Source: a virus. From it: DNA of 45,915 nucleotides. Under the pieces are notes generated by a model. That model did no database searches. It saw only the letters and a program-made list of their open reading frames with translations, and was not told the DNA's origin. How positions within the stretch are numbered: position 1 is the first letter of the stretch; each line of letters opens with the position of its first letter. The stretch spans positions 1 through 45,915 of IMG/VR virus record IMGVR_UViG_3300017697_000024. One strand, 5' to 3'. Of the stretch, positions 7,474-15,411 are shown in pieces. The translations under genes and the position numbers were made by a program.

Positions 7474-7938
7474 ATGGCAACATTAATTAAAAGAGATAAC
7501 GGAACTATGCATAAAGTCTGTTTGACTGAAGCACACGTAAATGCACAAAACCTTCAAGAAGAATTATATACTGAAGGACAATACACTAAAATGGAAATTT
7601 CTACAGCTGAGGCAAATGATGTAAGACATGGAAACAAACATTACATTGAAAATGCTTGGGTTGTTTCAGAAGATAGAGAAGCTCCTGAAGATGGAATTAA
7701 AACACATCACTTTCTTAACAAATCAGATTTTGATGGAGCAGTTGCTGCAGAGATTAAAATTTTTGAACATTTCTTAGCACTCAATCCTGATAATGCTATG
7801 GCAGCAGAAATATCAACTTATGTTGATGCTCTTAAAGCTTTAGATACTTCTGGTATTAGTTTCCCATTAGCACATAATGTATGTAGCTATATGGAATCTA
7901 CAGGTACTACTTCATTCAGTCCTTTACAATGTCCTTAA
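7474..7938 (+). CDS. Unknown protein after the tail fibre
   Basis: A 154-residue soluble, acidic protein (MATLIKRDNGTMHKVCLTEAHVNAQNLQEEL...) with no recognised domain. It starts one base after the tail-fibre stop, the usual place of a fibre chaperone or a second fibre subunit, but sequence similarity to known chaperones is not visible. C-terminal half is mainly helical (EISTYVDALKALDTSG); three Cys near the end. Function unknown. Confidence 0.55.
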   Translation: MATLIKRDNGTMHKVCLTEAHVNAQNLQEELYTEGQYTKMEISTAEANDVRHGNKHYIENAWVVSEDREAPEDGIKTHHFLNKSDFDGAVAAEIKIFEHFLALNPDNAMAAEISTYVDALKALDTSGISFPLAHNVCSYMESTGTTSFSPLQCP

Positions 7939-7956
7939 TAATTGATATTTAGCCTT

Positions 7957-8697
7957 ATGGCTAATATCATTGAATTTTCTGCTTCTCCAGAATATTTAGC
8001 GACACCCGACATTGAAAAACCTGTTCCTATAAAAGTTAATATACCTAAATGGTATAAAGACTTAGAACATAAGATGGAGAAGTTAACTGTAAAAGGTTGT
8101 ATGCCTTTTCTTGATACTTTGTCATCAGGGTATTTATTAAAACTTCCACAAGATATAGCTATAGGTCTAGATCATTTTGATGATGATGGTAATCCATTAA
8201 TGCACGTAAGATACTCTTTACAAACTGAGATAGGCCCTAAAGAGGGTACAAATTTAAATCATGGGGATCATGAATCTACTCATCCAGTATTTCAATTAGG
8301 TGATTCACCTATGGTTGCTAAAAATAATGGCAGACCTTTTCACAAAATAATTAGTCCTTGGAGAATAAAAACACCACCAGGATATAGTTGTTTATTTTTA
8401 CCACCTATGAATAACTATCATGAACCATGGAGTATTATTCCTGGGATTGTAGATACTGATAAATTTACACTAGAAGTTAATTTTCCTACAATTGTTGATG
8501 CAGAAAAGATTAAAACTAAGTATAAACAATTTTTAATGAAGAAAGGCACACCTTATGTTCAAATCATTCCTTTTAAAAAAGAAAGTTGGCAAATGAATAT
8601 TAAACCACTAGAAAACAAAAAAAGTGTCTTTTTATATCCAATGAAATTACTACATAACTATAAAACAGCTTTTTGGAGAAAGATTACATGGAAATAA
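7957..8697 (+). CDS. DUF6065-like protein
   Basis: A 246-residue protein resembling DUF6065, an uncharacterised family common in marine phages and some bacteria: IPKWYKDLE near the start, a DHFDDDGNPLMHVRYSL segment, the core KTPPGYSCLFLPPMNN followed by IIPGIVDTDKF, and a basic C-terminus. ATG 7957 is preferred; a TTG at 7942 in frame would add five residues and has no better SD. The core looks like a beta-sandwich, and I suspect a cupin-related fold because it is regularly found beside 2OG dioxygenases, as here, but no HxD...H iron motif is clear. It overlaps the next gene by 10 bases. Confidence 0.6.
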   Translation: MANIIEFSASPEYLATPDIEKPVPIKVNIPKWYKDLEHKMEKLTVKGCMPFLDTLSSGYLLKLPQDIAIGLDHFDDDGNPLMHVRYSLQTEIGPKEGTNLNHGDHESTHPVFQLGDSPMVAKNNGRPFHKIISPWRIKTPPGYSCLFLPPMNNYHEPWSIIPGIVDTDKFTLEVNFPTIVDAEKIKTKYKQFLMKKGTPYVQIIPFKKESWQMNIKPLENKKSVFLYPMKLLHNYKTAFWRKITWK

Positions 8698-9278
8698 GAA
8701 GTTTTGTACAAGTTTTTGATAATGTATTACACCCTGAGGCTATAGCTTGTTTGCTGCAATGGTTAAATAAAACAGACAGATTTGATAAAGCCGATGTTAT
8801 AAATGATGCAGGCAAAACTAGAAAAGGTGTATTGAGAGAAGATATAAGAAAAACAGAAGCTTTTGGATTACACCCCTTAGATAAAGAATTGACTTCTGTA
8901 CATTGGTTTAATGTACTACGAATGAAGATTGAACAACAAGTTAATAATTATAGAATACTTCATCCTAATTTAGATTTACATCCACAAAAAGTAGAAGAAA
9001 TAAATGCACTTAGATATAAACCAGGTGGCTTTTATAAGTATCATACTGATTATCATATTAAGTTTCCAAGAGTCTTAAGTACAATTACATTACTTAACAA
9101 TGATTATAAAGGTGGACAACTTTGTTTTAGAAACCCTTCGAAAGAAGAAGATTCAGAATTTTGTATAGATGTTAAACCAGGACGAATGATAATGTGGCCA
9201 AGTAATTTTTTATATCCACATGCTATCAAGCCAATAACAGAAGGTACTCGTTATAGTATAGTGGGGTGGGTATGGTAG
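8688..9278 (+). CDS. 2OG/Fe(II) dioxygenase, prolyl-4-hydroxylase type
   Basis: A 196-residue protein with a complete P4H-like core: RYKPGGFYKYHTDYH gives the Fe ligands H119 and D121, the strand STITLLNNDYKGGQLCF follows, PGRMIMWPSNFLYPHAIKP gives the distal H178, and GTRYSIVGWVW gives R188, the 2OG-binding residue. Expected chemistry is hydroxylation of a protein or small-molecule substrate with 2OG and oxygen. The start at 8688 has GGAG about 10 bases upstream; an in-frame TTG lies at 8673. It belongs to the dioxygenase run behind the tail fibre, which makes a virion protein a possible substrate (inference). Confidence 0.8.
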   Translation: MEIRSFVQVFDNVLHPEAIACLLQWLNKTDRFDKADVINDAGKTRKGVLREDIRKTEAFGLHPLDKELTSVHWFNVLRMKIEQQVNNYRILHPNLDLHPQKVEEINALRYKPGGFYKYHTDYHIKFPRVLSTITLLNNDYKGGQLCFRNPSKEEDSEFCIDVKPGRMIMWPSNFLYPHAIKPITEGTRYSIVGWVW

Positions 9279-9829
9279 AACGTGTAACAAGACCATTTAA
9301 GTATAGAGTAATAAAAGGTTTTTTAGATAAAACAGAAATTAAATTATTAACTGATTATACTAGAATTAAACACAGACTTAATAGAGAAACATTTGATCTT
9401 GAACAAAGTAATAATTATGCAACCATTTTTTATAAAGACCCTTTAACAGAAACAATTATGTTACAAAAAAAAGAAATGATGGAAATAGAAACTGGTTATA
9501 AATTATTTCCAACTTATTCTTTTTTTAGAATGTATACTTTTGGATCTGATCTAAAACCTCATACTGATAGATCTTCTTGTGAAGTGAGTGTAACTGTATC
9601 TATTGGTTCTGATGGAACTCCTTGGCCTATCTATATGGATGGTAAAGAAGTGATGTTAGAACATGGAGATGCAGCAATTTATTTTGGTTGCGAAATACCT
9701 CACTGGAGAAAACCATTTAAAGGTGATTGGTATGCACAAACTTTTTTACATTATGTAAATAAAGATGGGCCACACAAAGAGTGGTTAAAAGATAAAAAAC
9801 TGTTATGGGGCCAAACCGAGGAGGATTAA
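9272..9829 (+). CDS. 2OG/Fe(II) dioxygenase-like protein
   Basis: A 185-residue protein. LKPHTDRSSCEVSVTVSI provides H97 and D99 of the iron site, GDAAIYFGCEIPHWR provides H144, and a basic residue (R146 or K150) is in the place of the 2OG-binding Arg. A conserved-looking WPIYMDG segment (118-124) separates the halves. It differs clearly from the other family members here, so it is not a recent duplicate. ATG 9272 lies within the end of the previous gene; an upstream GTG (9266) is possible. It ends with a GGAGGA sequence that serves as SD for the next gene. Confidence 0.65.
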   Translation: MVERVTRPFKYRVIKGFLDKTEIKLLTDYTRIKHRLNRETFDLEQSNNYATIFYKDPLTETIMLQKKEMMEIETGYKLFPTYSFFRMYTFGSDLKPHTDRSSCEVSVTVSIGSDGTPWPIYMDGKEVMLEHGDAAIYFGCEIPHWRKPFKGDWYAQTFLHYVNKDGPHKEWLKDKKLLWGQTEED

Positions 9830-10048
9830 ATGCAAATACAACAAAATGAAGACGGCAGTGCAGATATACTTTTTGAAGATAGTGAAATTACTATTTTAAC
9901 ACAAAAAAAGAAATTACATTTAGATGCAGAAGGTTTGCGGCATTTTGGTAATATTTTGGTAAAGATTGTATCTGATTGGAATCTTAACTTTAACGAAGAT
10001 TTAAAAAATAAAGCAACACATGATACTACACGTGTTAAGTTTAAATGA
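9830..10048 (+). CDS. Conserved small phage protein, 72 aa
   Basis: A 72-residue protein (MQIQQNEDGSADILFEDSEI...HLDAEGLRHFGNILVKIVSDW...) with a strong GAGGAGG SD 6-8 bases before the ATG. A beta hairpin followed by a helix is likely. I recall closely similar proteins from many marine phages with no known role. It sits inside the dioxygenase run, starting right after one and overlapping the next by four bases (ATGA). Confidence 0.6.
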   Translation: MQIQQNEDGSADILFEDSEITILTQKKKLHLDAEGLRHFGNILVKIVSDWNLNFNEDLKNKATHDTTRVKFK

Positions 10049-10569
10049 TAACACTGATTGATAATTTTTATCCAGATGAATTATATGCTGATGTTTTAGA
10101 ACAAGTCAAAACTTTTGATTTTAATCCTAGTCATCAACCTTGCAGAAAAGATATAAACAGATACCAAGCTTATCCTGTTTATGAAACTAATGATTTGAAA
10201 AAAGACAATCCTGCATATCAATATTTAGAAAAGAAATTACAAGAGTTTAAATTAAAACCTTTTAAAATGCATACCTTTTATAGAAAAACATTGTTGTCAG
10301 AATTAAAAAAAAGTTTATCTTGGGATAACTATGCGAAACATATTGATGGTGGAGGTATATCTTTAGCAGGAGTTATTTATCTAAATACACAATCTATTCA
10401 AGATGGCACATCATTATATAATGACTTTTCAGATTATGAACCTACACTTACAGTTGCAAGTAAACCAAATAGATTTATAATGTATAACTCAAATATAATA
10501 CATAGTCCTGGTGTAAGACAGTGGCAGGAAGAACGTATTATACAACCATTTTTTATAGAATATGCTTAA
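10045..10569 (+). CDS. 2OG/Fe(II) dioxygenase-like protein (DUF6445-like)
   Basis: A 174-residue protein. YAKHIDGGGISLAGVIYLN provides H99 and D101; KPNRFIMYNSNIIHSPG provides H153; ERIIQPFFIEY provides R164. The order and spacing are those of a small dioxygenase core with little N-terminal decoration, resembling the DUF6445 group of putative hydroxylases. Substrate unknown. The gene overlaps its neighbours by 4 and 8 bases, and co-translation with the other dioxygenases is likely. Confidence 0.65.
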   Translation: MITLIDNFYPDELYADVLEQVKTFDFNPSHQPCRKDINRYQAYPVYETNDLKKDNPAYQYLEKKLQEFKLKPFKMHTFYRKTLLSELKKSLSWDNYAKHIDGGGISLAGVIYLNTQSIQDGTSLYNDFSDYEPTLTVASKPNRFIMYNSNIIHSPGVRQWQEERIIQPFFIEYA

Positions 10570-11113
10570 GGACGTTTTAAAAATAGAAAAACCATTAGAA
10601 AGACAATCTTGGTTATATGCATTTGATCTTGGTAAAATTGATACCGATTATTTTATTAAAAGAATTGATCACTTTGTAAAAGACGAAACTAATGCAAACT
10701 ATGAAACAAATGTAAGAGGTAAAATGACTAATAATATATTTATGGAAGATCAACAATTTGTAAATATATTACATGTATGTAAAACTTATATAGGTTCTTT
10801 TTCTAGAGTATGGGATCATCCTTGGATATTACAAGATGCATGGGGAGTAAGAAATGATTATGGAGATTATACAAGAAATCATCGACACGGACAAAGTAAT
10901 ATATCAGGATTAATTTATTTAAATAGCAGCACACAAGAATTAGAATTTCCAGAATTACAAACTAAAGTTAAACCTGAACCGGGAAGAGTAGTTATTTGGG
11001 ATTCTTTATTAAGGCATGAATGTAAACCAAATAGATCAGATATATCTAAATATTCTGTAGTGTTTAACATAGATTATCAAGTAGGTTACGAACATCAAGA
11101 CTATCGATCTTGA
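10562..11113 (+). CDS. Putative 2OG/Fe(II) oxygenase, HxH subgroup
   Basis: A 183-residue protein of the putative 2OG-Fe(II) oxygenase group that uses an N-x-H-x-H motif: YTRNHRHGQSNISGLIYLN gives H107 and H109, then GRVVIWDSLLRHEC gives H152, followed by ISKYSVVFNID, where a Lys (163) replaces the usual Arg. The family is widespread in cyanophages and marine phages; its substrate is unknown. This is the last gene of the dioxygenase run; after 24 non-coding bases the tail protein gene follows. Confidence 0.7.
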   Translation: MLKDVLKIEKPLERQSWLYAFDLGKIDTDYFIKRIDHFVKDETNANYETNVRGKMTNNIFMEDQQFVNILHVCKTYIGSFSRVWDHPWILQDAWGVRNDYGDYTRNHRHGQSNISGLIYLNSSTQELEFPELQTKVKPEPGRVVIWDSLLRHECKPNRSDISKYSVVFNIDYQVGYEHQDYRS

Positions 11114-11123
11114 AGACTGCTTA

Positions 11124-11132
11124 TGATATAAT
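11124..11132 (+). promoter_or_regulatory. Candidate extended -10 promoter element
   Basis: In the 24-base gap before the tail protein gene lies TGATATAAT, a perfect extended -10 (TG-n-TATAAT) for a sigma70-type polymerase. No -35 is visible at the right distance. Transcription would begin near 11139, at the ATG itself (11138), so the transcript would be almost leaderless; indeed no SD is present. AT-rich DNA produces such matches by chance. Confidence 0.3.
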
Positions 11133-11137
11133 ATGGC

Positions 11138-13306
11138 ATGCCATTAAAAAATGTACAAATACAGCCAGGATTTAATAAACAAACAACTGCTGTCGGTGCT
11201 GAAGGTCAGTGGACTGATGGAGATTTTGTTAGGTTTAGATATGGTTTACCAGAAAAAATAGGTGGATGGGCACAGATTACAGGTCAAACTTTAGTTGGTG
11301 CAGTCCGAGAACAGCTTGTATGGGCTGATTTGGATGGCAGAAGATATGCAGCTTTAGGTTCTAATAAAGCTTTATTTATTTATTATGAAAGTGCTTTTTA
11401 CGATATTACACCATTGGACACTGCTATTACTGGTTGTACTTTTGGTACAACTAACGGTCTAACAGAAGTAGGTGTTAATAAAACTGCACATGGTTTAGAG
11501 GTTGGAGATTTATTTACTTTTACATCTGTAACCCCTCCCGTAGGAGCAGGATATGTTGCAGCAGATTTTACCACTAATACTTTTCAAGTAGTTACCGTAC
11601 CTTCAACAGATGCTTTTACAATTACTATGGCTACGGGTGCTGGAACGACAGTATCTAACAGTGGATCAGCTGTAGTTAATCCTTATATAAAACCAGGGCC
11701 ACTTACTCAATCTGCAGGTTATGGTTACGGAACTTCTACTTTTGGTGGAGCTTCTGGAGTCTTAGGAAGTTTAAATGGATCTCTAAATGATGACACCGCA
11801 GGAACGGGCGGGTCAGGAACTTCAATAACGCTTGCCTCAACAAATGGCTGGCCAACGTCTGGAACTTTTAAAGTTGGAACAGAATTTATATCTTATACAG
11901 GAGTATCATCAAATGATCTTACTGGTATTACGAGAGGTGTAGCAGGAACTCGATCTGCACACTCTTCTGGTGCTACTTGTGAATACTACACTGCATGGGG
12001 AGATGCTTCATTATCTTCCACAGTTGTACTAGACTCTGCATCTTGGTCTTTAGATCATTTTGGACAAAAACTAATTGCAACTATTAAAAATGGTAAAACA
12101 TTTGAATGGGATCCTCTTAATGTATCTACTGCAGCTTTAACAACAAGAGCTACTGTAATATCAGGAGCACCTACAAAATCAGTTATGTCGATTGTTTCTG
12201 AAAGAGATAGACATTTAATTATGATTGGAACAGAAACAACTATTGGTCAAACTGCATCACAAGATAAAATGTTTATTAGATTTTCTGATCAAGAAAATAT
12301 TAACGATTACACAGCTACTTCAGTAAATACCGCAGGATCTTTAAGGCTTGATTCTGGTGTTAAGATAGTTGGTGCAGCTAAAGGAAAAGACTATATTTTA
12401 ATATTAACAGATACTTCTGCATACATTATGCAGTTTGTTGGCCCACCATTTACTTTTTCTCTTAGACAAGTAGGTTCTAATTGTGGTGCAATAGGTCAAC
12501 ATGCAATTAAATATGTTAATGGTAAAGTATTTTGGATGGGACAAGCAGGAGGCTTCTTTGTTTATGATGGTACAGTTAAATCATTACCTTGTTTAGTAGA
12601 AGATTTTGTATTTACATTTACAGGAAATAATGTGGTTACAGACAATATTGGAATTAACTACACTAATGGCGAACAAGTATATGCAGGTTTAAATCATTTG
12701 TATGAAGAAATTACTTGGTTCTATCCTAAGAATGGTTCTGATGAAGTAGACAGACAAGTTACATACAACTATGCAGAGAACACTTGGCATACAGGATCTC
12801 TAGCTAGAACTTCTTGGACTGATTCTACATTATATGACAACCCATACGCGACAGACTACGATACGACTGGTGTTCCTACGTACCCTACTATTCAAGGAGT
12901 GACAGCGGAAAACGGAGCAACAACTTATTACGCACACGAAATAGGAACTGACCAAACAGACAATGATGGTAATGTAACACAAACTATAACTTCTTACTTG
13001 CAATCTGGTGACTTTGATTTAGATATTAATGGAGATGGTCAAATGTTTATGAGTATGAGAAGGTTTATACCTGACTTTAAAAAAATAGTTGGTAATGCTA
13101 GTATTACAATAGGTCTTAAAAGATATCCTTCCTCTACCTCAGCATCATCACCACTTGGGCCTTTTACAATTACAAGCACTACTGATAAGGTAGACACACG
13201 TGCAAGATCTAGATTTGCAAGTGTAAAGATAGAAAATTTATCTAGTGGAGAGAGTTGGCGATACGGAACATTTAGAGCAGATGTACAACCAGATGGTATG
13301 AGATAA
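11138..13306 (+). CDS. Tail protein, P22 gp10-like (packaged-DNA stabilisation type)
   Basis: A 722-residue virion protein. The N-terminus (MPLKNVQIQPGFNKQTTAVGAEGQWTDGDFVRFRYGLPEKIGGW) is typical of a large family in marine podovirus-like phages that I relate to P22 gp10, a tail hub protein closing the DNA channel. It is almost all beta-strand, with many Thr/Ser/Gly repeats at 150-300 and a propeller-like central part (SERDRHLIMIGTET, ILTDTSAYIMQFVG, VFWMGQAGGFFVYDG). There is no clear SD, unusual for an abundant virion protein. Confidence 0.65.
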   Translation: MPLKNVQIQPGFNKQTTAVGAEGQWTDGDFVRFRYGLPEKIGGWAQITGQTLVGAVREQLVWADLDGRRYAALGSNKALFIYYESAFYDITPLDTAITGCTFGTTNGLTEVGVNKTAHGLEVGDLFTFTSVTPPVGAGYVAADFTTNTFQVVTVPSTDAFTITMATGAGTTVSNSGSAVVNPYIKPGPLTQSAGYGYGTSTFGGASGVLGSLNGSLNDDTAGTGGSGTSITLASTNGWPTSGTFKVGTEFISYTGVSSNDLTGITRGVAGTRSAHSSGATCEYYTAWGDASLSSTVVLDSASWSLDHFGQKLIATIKNGKTFEWDPLNVSTAALTTRATVISGAPTKSVMSIVSERDRHLIMIGTETTIGQTASQDKMFIRFSDQENINDYTATSVNTAGSLRLDSGVKIVGAAKGKDYILILTDTSAYIMQFVGPPFTFSLRQVGSNCGAIGQHAIKYVNGKVFWMGQAGGFFVYDGTVKSLPCLVEDFVFTFTGNNVVTDNIGINYTNGEQVYAGLNHLYEEITWFYPKNGSDEVDRQVTYNYAENTWHTGSLARTSWTDSTLYDNPYATDYDTTGVPTYPTIQGVTAENGATTYYAHEIGTDQTDNDGNVTQTITSYLQSGDFDLDINGDGQMFMSMRRFIPDFKKIVGNASITIGLKRYPSSTSASSPLGPFTITSTTDKVDTRARSRFASVKIENLSSGESWRYGTFRADVQPDGMR

Positions 13307-13950
13307 TGGAAGATTTATTACAAGCACAATACAATAATCAATTAGCTAATAGTGCAGCTGAATTATTTGACCAAAGACAAAGAGAGCAAGTTAACAACTC
13401 AGCTATGGGTATAATGAAATTAGGTTTTCAAAACTCACCAGCTATGACAGCATTAGGTGACCCTATGTCTGAATATAGTAATTTTGATGTAGGTGGCCAA
13501 ACTTTTGCATATGGTGATCCTATGGCACAAGAAAAAAGTAATTTTATTGAGAAAGGTTTTTTTAATGTTAATAGAAATGCACCTGGATTTAAAGGTTCAC
13601 TTGCAAGAACTGGTATTAGTGCTTTAGGTAGAGCAGCAGGATTAGGAACAATAGCTTCTTCTGCACTTGGATTTGCATTTGCACCAATAGCAGGAATAGC
13701 TAGTTTGTTTAGTGGTTTAGGTAGAAGTACATCGATTGCAGGTTATCTACAATCTAAGCGAGACGCTAAGGCTAGAAGAGATGCAGCAGCAAGAGGTGCT
13801 AGAAAACAAGGTTTAAAAGCTCTGGCAAAAACTTATCATGAAATTGGACAAAACAGAGATGGAGGAGGTCACCCAGGAGGATCTACAGCAGCGGCTGGTG
13901 CAGCGGCTCAGGCAGCAGATGATAGTGCAGCTGGAGCAGGAGGTTACTAA
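13306..13950 (+). CDS. Probable internal/ejected virion protein
   Basis: A 214-residue protein. Polar, glutamine-rich N-terminus; a central hydrophobic stretch (about 106-140, ALGRAAGLGTIASSALGFAFAPIAGIASLFSGLG) able to insert into a membrane; a basic helix (SKRDAKARRDAAARGARKQ); and an Ala/Gly-rich tail. This mix of a membrane-active segment and low-complexity tail is typical of small podovirus ejection proteins, but no specific family is recognised. It overlaps the gp10-like gene by one base (TAATG). Confidence 0.5.
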   Translation: MEDLLQAQYNNQLANSAAELFDQRQREQVNNSAMGIMKLGFQNSPAMTALGDPMSEYSNFDVGGQTFAYGDPMAQEKSNFIEKGFFNVNRNAPGFKGSLARTGISALGRAAGLGTIASSALGFAFAPIAGIASLFSGLGRSTSIAGYLQSKRDAKARRDAAARGARKQGLKALAKTYHEIGQNRDGGGHPGGSTAAAGAAAQAADDSAAGAGGY

Positions 13951-14114
13951 TGGCTAAAGTAGATATTTATGTTCCTGAACCAACACCAACTTATACTGAA
14001 GAAAATCAAAGACAAGTAGCACAAACTTTACAAACACTTAAAGATAAGTTAAACACAAGTTATCAACACGAACTTAAAAATGAACAAAACACTTTTAACT
14101 ATTTTATGTCATGA
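13950..14114 (+). CDS. Conserved small phage protein, 54 aa
   Basis: Starts at the ATG of a TAATG overlap and stops in an ATGA overlap with the next gene, filling a gap of 160 bases. The product starts MAKVDIYVPEPTPTYTEENQ and continues as a long helix (RQVAQTLQTLKDKLNTSYQ...). I recall very similar short proteins in the same position of other marine phages, without known function. Position suggests a minor structural or assembly protein. Confidence 0.6.
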   Translation: MAKVDIYVPEPTPTYTEENQRQVAQTLQTLKDKLNTSYQHELKNEQNTFNYFMS

Positions 14115-14446
14115 CAATAAGATACAAAAGCGAAACATTTGATTTAACTACAACAAACATCACGACAGTTTTAACGTGTCCATCAGATGCAACTATTATA
14201 GTAAAAGCTATTCAAGCTAGTCATCAGGCTGCATCAAATGTGGATGTTGATGCTTTTTTACAAAAATCTGGTGGGTCAGATGTAGAGATTAGTCATGCTC
14301 AACTAAATAAAAATTTTATAAACATGGTTAGTTCAAGTTTAAATATGGAAGCTAGTGATGTTTTAAAAGTGCAAGCAGATACTGCTAATCAAATTACAGG
14401 ATCTGTTAGCTATGCTCTTATAGATAGATCTCAAGAGAATGGCTAA
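14111..14446 (+). CDS. Small beta-rich virion-type protein
   Basis: A 111-residue protein (MTIRYKSETFDLTTTNITTVLTCPSDATIIVKAIQASH...), built of beta-strands with ordered polar/hydrophobic alternation. It resembles a group of short proteins in phage structural clusters, possibly a tail or fibre accessory. No catalytic or membrane motif. Coupled to its neighbours by ATGA (upstream) and an 8-base overlap (downstream). Confidence 0.55.
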   Translation: MTIRYKSETFDLTTTNITTVLTCPSDATIIVKAIQASHQAASNVDVDAFLQKSGGSDVEISHAQLNKNFINMVSSSLNMEASDVLKVQADTANQITGSVSYALIDRSQENG

Positions 14447-14567
14447 ACAAAAATTTACAAACTTTGTACCAAGACCACAACCTAGGAAGAGACCTAGACG
14501 TCACACCAAAAGTCTTAACAAAAGTAAGAAAAGATGTTTTAAAAAATACAATCGGCAAGGACGTTAG
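14439..14567 (+). CDS. Small very basic protein, 42 aa
   Basis: An ATG within the end of the previous gene opens a 42-codon frame. The product begins MAKQKFTNFVPRPQPRKRPR and continues with HTKSLNKSKKRCFKKYNRQGR. The FVPRPxPRKRPxxHxKS-KK pattern recurs in short proteins of marine cyanophages and pelagiphages, which supports it as a real gene in spite of its size. The high Arg/Lys content suggests nucleic-acid contact. Its stop TAG shares its G with the GTG start of the next gene. Confidence 0.6.
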   Translation: MAKQKFTNFVPRPQPRKRPRRHTKSLNKSKKRCFKKYNRQGR

Positions 14568-15214
14568 TGCATATTACTAATTTTCAAAACAACAATATTA
14601 ATAATCCTTTTAATCCACATTATTCATATCATATATATGAAGATGATTTACCTTTAGATACAGAAGTATTAAGTGAGTTTTTATTACACAAAGAAAAACA
14701 ACTTATAAAAGAACATCCACCACATGATAATGGTGGTACAGGATTAAGTGAAAATAGTGTTACAAGTAGATTTATATATTACAACTTACTCGAGTTTCCT
14801 GAGTGTGGCTTTCTTAAAAATCATATAAGAAAAGCACACGATACATTTTGTAAGTTTTTAGAAGTAGATATACACGAATCATATTATGTTCAATGTTGGT
14901 TTAATGTAATGAGAAAAGGCGAAGAAATTAAATTACATAATCATGCAGAGGATAATACAGGTTATTTGAGTGGGCATATATGTGTAAAAGTTGCAGATAC
15001 TACAACAGATTACGAGGTACCTTATTTTAAAACATCGTATAGATGTAAAAATACACCAGGAAAAATAACTTTATTCCCAGGTTGGCTTTCACATAAAGTA
15101 AGCACTATAGAAAAGGACGATGTAAGAATAACCATAGCGTTTGACATAAGAACTCAAAGCTCTTATATTCAACACGTTAACGATAAATTAAAAAATCATT
15201 GGATTAAAATATGA
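14567..15214 (+). CDS. Putative 2OG/Fe(II) oxygenase, HxH subgroup
   Basis: A 215-residue protein with a GTG start sharing one base with the preceding TAG. IKLHNHAEDNTGYLSGHICVKV provides the iron-site H124 and H126 in the N-x-H form of the putative 2OG-Fe(II) oxygenase group; PGKITLFPGWLSHKV gives H176; DDVRITIAFDI gives R187. Long N-terminal region (1-105) not recognised. It heads a short module with two glycosyltransferases and a cupin-like gene. Substrate unknown. Confidence 0.7.
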   Translation: MHITNFQNNNINNPFNPHYSYHIYEDDLPLDTEVLSEFLLHKEKQLIKEHPPHDNGGTGLSENSVTSRFIYYNLLEFPECGFLKNHIRKAHDTFCKFLEVDIHESYYVQCWFNVMRKGEEIKLHNHAEDNTGYLSGHICVKVADTTTDYEVPYFKTSYRCKNTPGKITLFPGWLSHKVSTIEKDDVRITIAFDIRTQSSYIQHVNDKLKNHWIKI

Positions 15215-15411
15215 GTGATGAACTAATAAAAATACCTGCTAAAGCAGTAGAAATAGTAAAACATAAAAGAACTGGTAAGGTATATGCAGATAAAGCTGAA
15301 TTTGATGCAGATGTTGCAGACCCTAATACAGATACAACCGCAGAGGACTTCAGACAAGACTTAGAAATAACAGTTGCAAAACTTTCTATGTTTGGTAAAA
15401 CCAAAACATAA
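15211..15411 (+). CDS. Conserved small phage protein, 66 aa
   Basis: A 66-residue acidic protein starting in an ATGA overlap with the dioxygenase gene. The product (MSDELIKIPAKAVEIVKHKRTGKVYADKAEFDADVADPNTDT...) contains a KHKRTGKVYxxKxEFxADVADP segment that I recall from several marine phages, of unknown function. It is followed without a gap (TAATG) by a glycosyltransferase. Confidence 0.6.
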   Translation: MSDELIKIPAKAVEIVKHKRTGKVYADKAEFDADVADPNTDTTAEDFRQDLEITVAKLSMFGKTKT

